NCBI RefSeq assembly: GCF_003067705.1
Contig: NZ_QANL01000003.1
Location: 248,001-312,000, forward strand
Source of the DNA: Planctomonas deserti
Lineage (GTDB): Bacteria > Actinomycetota > Actinomycetes > Actinomycetales > Microbacteriaceae
DNA length: 64,000 bases
Direction of reading: 5' to 3'
Shown one piece after another: positions 60,534 through 64,000 of the stretch (within the stretch, counting starts at the first letter, position 1; every line of letters begins with the position of its first letter). The position numbers and the translations under genes were made by a program. The notes beneath the pieces are model-generated. The model had not been told where the DNA came from. It did no database searches and was given only the letters and a program-made list of their open reading frames with translations.

Positions 60534-61736
60534 ATGAATCGACCCGATCTCCTCGGCCGGACGGGCCCGGCCGACACCGGTCCCGCACGCGTACCGGGGC
60601 CGCTGCGCCTGGTGCAGCCCGACGCGTCCATCGTCGCCCGCATCGACCACGCGGCCATCACGCACAACCTGCGCGTGCTGCGGCGGCACGCGCGCACCCC
60701 GCTCCTCGCCGTCGTCAAGGCGGACGGCTTCGGGCACGGAGCGATCGCGGTGGCGCGGACCGCGCTGGCGGCGGGCGCCGAGTGGCTCGGGGTCGCGACC
60801 GTCGACGAGGCGCTGGATCTGCGCCGCGGCGGCATCACCGCGCCGATCCTGGCCTGGCTCGTCGACCCGTGGGTGGATCTCGACGCCGCGGTCGCCGCGC
60901 GCGTCACGCTTTCCTGCCCGAACGTGCCGACGCTGGAGTCCGTGCTCGCCGCAGTCCGCAGGACGGGCACGCCCGCCGAGGTGCACCTCGAGGTGGACAC
61001 GGGCATGGCTCGAGGCGGATGTGCGCGGGAGGACTGGCCGGAGCTCTGCCGGCGTGCCGCCCAGGTGCAGTACCTCGGCCCGGTGACGGTGACCGGGGTG
61101 TGGTCGCACCTCGGCTCCGCGAGCACCCCCGGCTGGCGTGCCGTCGCCCGCCCGCACCGCGCGTTCGTCGCGGCTGTCGAGCTCGCCCGCGGCGAGGGAC
61201 TCGCGCCGTCCGTGCTGCACCTCGCCAACACCGCCGCCACCCTCGCGCATCCGCAGGCGGCGTTCGACCTCGCCCGCTGCGGGGCGGGCGTCTACGGCAT
61301 CGACACGGTCACCGGTCGGCCGCACGGGCTGCGGCCCGCGCTCCGGCTGACGACCCGCGTGACGCAACTGCGCCGGGTGGGCGCCGGCGTCGGCGTCTCC
61401 TACGACCACGCCTACGTGACCCCCCGCGCGACGACCCTCGCGCTCCTGCCGGCCGGATACGCGGACGGCGTGCCCCGGGCGCTGTCCGCCGGGGGCACGG
61501 TGACGCTGGGCGGCACCCGCCGGCCGGTCGTCGGCGCCGTGTCGATGGATCAGCTCGTCGTGGACGTGGGCGATGCGCCTGTCCAGCTCGGGGACGAGGC
61601 CGTACTGCTCGGTGACCCGGCGGCCGGCGAGCCCGGCGTCGGCGAGTGGGCTGCGCTGGCCGACGAGCTGCCGCACGAGATCCTCACCGGCCTCGGCCGG
61701 CGCGTCGTGCGCCGACATGTGGGGGTGCCCGCGTGA
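60534..61736 (+). CDS. alr: Alanine racemase
   Basis: A 400-residue fold-type III PLP enzyme with a 25-residue N-terminal extension. The Schiff-base lysine is Lys 62 in VVKADGFGHG (usually KADAYGHG). The second catalytic base is the Tyr of SYDHAYV; the C-terminal beta domain shows LLPAGYADGVPRAL and VSMDQLVVDVG. It makes D-alanine for peptidoglycan. Its stop overlaps the start of ddl (GTGA), giving a compact D-Ala-D-Ala unit. Confidence 0.94.
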   Translation: MNRPDLLGRTGPADTGPARVPGPLRLVQPDASIVARIDHAAITHNLRVLRRHARTPLLAVVKADGFGHGAIAVARTALAAGAEWLGVATVDEALDLRRGGITAPILAWLVDPWVDLDAAVAARVTLSCPNVPTLESVLAAVRRTGTPAEVHLEVDTGMARGGCAREDWPELCRRAAQVQYLGPVTVTGVWSHLGSASTPGWRAVARPHRAFVAAVELARGEGLAPSVLHLANTAATLAHPQAAFDLARCGAGVYGIDTVTGRPHGLRPALRLTTRVTQLRRVGAGVGVSYDHAYVTPRATTLALLPAGYADGVPRALSAGGTVTLGGTRRPVVGAVSMDQLVVDVGDAPVQLGDEAVLLGDPAAGEPGVGEWAALADELPHEILTGLGRRVVRRHVGVPA

Positions 61737-62803
61737 GCGCGGCCCGGCCCACGGTGGCCGTGCTGTTCGGCGGGGCCAACTCGGAGCACGAGGTGTCCTG
61801 CTCGTCCGCGCGCAGCGTCGAGGAGCACCTCGACCGCGGTCGCTTTGACCCCGTCTTCCTCGGGGCAGACCGGCACGGCGGGTGGCACCGCGTCGATCGC
61901 GTCCGCGACCTCGCAGCCGTGAACCCCGTCGAGGGGCGACGGCTCCCGGACCTCGCCGGCGTCGACATGGTCCTGCCCGTGCTGCACGGCCGCTTCGGCG
62001 AGGACGGGACTCTGCAGGGGCTGCTCGAGCTCTCCGGCACCCCGTATGTGGGTAACGGCGTGCTCGCCGGCGCCATCGCGATGGACAAGTTCCGGTGCCA
62101 GCAGGTGCTCGGCGGCAGCGGCATCCCGACGGTGCCCACCGTCGTGATCGATCGCGCGAACCGGGCGCACGCGCAGAGGCTGGTGGACCGGGCGGCGGTC
62201 CTGGGCTACCCGCTGTTCGTGAAGCCGAACCGATCCGGCTCGAGCGTCGGCGCGACCCGGGTCGAGGACCCGGCCGACCTGTCGGCCGCCGTCGACGCAG
62301 CCCTGGCCCACGACGACGCGGCGCTGCTGCAGCCGTTCCAGGCCGGGGACGAGGTCGACGTCGCCGTGCTGCAACGGCCAGATGGGTCCCTCGCGGTCGC
62401 ACCCCCGCTGCGCGTGCGGCTGAGCACGGACGCGTCGTACTTCGACTACGCGAGCAAGTACAGCCCGGGGTCCGTCGAGTTCGAGATCCCGGCGCGGGTG
62501 CCGACCACGGTCGCGGACCGGGTGTGCGCGCTCGCCCTGCTCGCCTTCGAGGCCCTCGGCTGCGAGGGGCTCGCGCGCATCGATTTCTTCGTGACCACCG
62601 ACGGCCGGGTGCTGCTTAACGAGGTGAACACCATGCCGGGCCTGACGAGCCGCAGCCAGTTCCCGCGGATGTGGGCCGCCGCCGGGATGGGCTATCCCGA
62701 CCTGCTGACCGCGCTCCTGAACCGGGCGTTCGCCGCGCGCGGAATCGCCGCGCCGGTCGGAACGGCCGCACCTGACCGCGACGCCCGGGTGGGCCGGGGA
62801 TAA
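61733..62803 (+). CDS. ddl: D-alanine--D-alanine ligase
   Basis: A 356-residue ATP-grasp ligase: [20 protein letters not shown] at the N-terminus with the conserved Glu in [25 protein letters not shown], the ATP-grasp core [16 protein letters not shown], and the metal site [25 protein letters not shown]. It joins two D-Ala for peptidoglycan precursors. The omega-loop reads [13 protein letters not shown], with Tyr-Lys-like residues of D-Ala (not D-lactate) ligases, so no built-in vancomycin-type resistance is indicated. Confidence 0.95.
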   Translation: MSAARPTVAVLFGGANSEHEVSCSSARSVEEHLDRGRFDPVFLGADRHGGWHRVDRVRDLAAVNPVEGRRLPDLAGVDMVLPVLHGRFGEDGTLQGLLELSGTPYVGNGVLAGAIAMDKFRCQQVLGGSGIPTVPTVVIDRANRAHAQRLVDRAAVLGYPLFVKPNRSGSSVGATRVEDPADLSAAVDAALAHDDAALLQPFQAGDEVDVAVLQRPDGSLAVAPPLRVRLSTDASYFDYASKYSPGSVEFEIPARVPTTVADRVCALALLAFEALGCEGLARIDFFVTTDGRVLLNEVNTMPGLTSRSQFPRMWAAAGMGYPDLLTALLNRAFAARGIAAPVGTAAPDRDARVGRG

Positions 62804-62804
62804 T
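62799..62804 (+). promoter_or_regulatory. Candidate -10 box (GATAAT), recO
   Basis: 6 nt before the GTG at 62811; close to the TATAAT consensus. It overlaps the ddl stop codon. Confidence 0.5.
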
Positions 62805-62810
62805 CGAGGG

Positions 62811-63754
<944 letters not shown>

Positions 63755-63758
<4 letters not shown>

Positions 63759-64000
63759 GCCCGGTGCGCAAGACCCACCGCGACGCCGTCGACTTCCGCC
63801 CGCTCGACTGGACCGGCATCTACCCGCCCGAGCTGCCCGCGGGCGCGGTGCCCGAGCATGTGGCCATCGTCATGGACGGCAACGGCCGGTGGGCGAACGG
63901 ACGCGGCCTCACCCGCATCGAGGGCCACCGCGCGGGGGAGGCGTCGCTGCTCGACGTCGTCGCGGGCGCCATCCAGATCGGGGTGAAGCACCTCAGCGTG
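63755..64000 (+). CDS. uppS: Isoprenyl transferase UppS, N-terminal part (runs off the window)
   Basis: The first 82 codons of a cis-prenyltransferase, starting with GTG overlapping the recO stop. [17 protein letters not shown] contains the catalytic Asp 41 and is followed by [16 protein letters not shown], both invariant in undecaprenyl diphosphate synthase. This makes the lipid carrier for peptidoglycan, so alr, ddl and uppS place three wall-precursor functions in one run. The rest of the gene lies beyond the window edge. Confidence 0.95.

Overview
The window is very GC-rich (about 70% or more by eye), gene-dense chromosomal DNA from an actinobacterium, most likely a Micrococcales/Microbacteriaceae member. 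The pointers are the many GTG/TTG starts, 4-bp stop/start overlaps, typical actinobacterial families (Ski2-like helicase with a DUF3516-type C-terminus, DUF222-HNH, DUF1990, TIGR01777) and the conserved core order leuS-comEA-comEC-holA-rpsT-lepA-hemW-hrcA-dnaJ-rsmE-HIT-phoH-ybeY-CNNM-era. I see no tRNA, rRNA, transposase, prophage or CRISPR.

Layout. 1-9.2 kb: end of an amidase gene, an APH-like phosphotransferase, a GH13 glucosidase, an SDR, a small membrane protein, the Ski2-like helicase, two overlapping alpha/beta hydrolases and a quinone reductase. 9.2-16.1 kb: a YceI gene with an operator-like palindrome, a dense hairpin-repeat array, a DUF222-HNH endonuclease gene, an AlkZ-like winged-helix gene overlapping a FUSC-type transporter gene, and an isolated zwf-like gene. 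16.1-27.1 kb: an FMN-riboswitch-controlled PnuC/PnuX transporter, an App1 protein, a TetR regulator next to a four-gene osmoprotectant ABC operon, DedA, divergent pabC/pabB, and a zinc alcohol dehydrogenase with a shortened SRPBCC-like partner. 27.4-53 kb: translation, competence and chaperone genes with accessory enzymes between them. 53-64 kb: a two-component system, a MacB/FtsX-type ABC transporter, leuA behind a leucine-rich leader, a TRIC channel, alr, ddl, recO and the start of uppS.

Three things stand out. (1) About 24 copies of a 26-nt hairpin repeat lie only in gaps that abut a gene 3' end. They fall into two subfamilies with compensatory stem changes (GTCCCT/AGGGAC and GTCGCT/AGCGAC), and inverted neighbours about 39 bp apart come from different subfamilies. 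(2) About twenty genes carry a TANNNT-like -10 box 6-7 nt before the start codon, the signature of leaderless mRNAs; this also fixes many starts. (3) The leuA leader encodes a leaderless peptide with five Leu codons, followed by mutually exclusive hairpins, one of which covers the leuA ribosome binding site.

All functional names are read from motifs and family knowledge; no database search was run.
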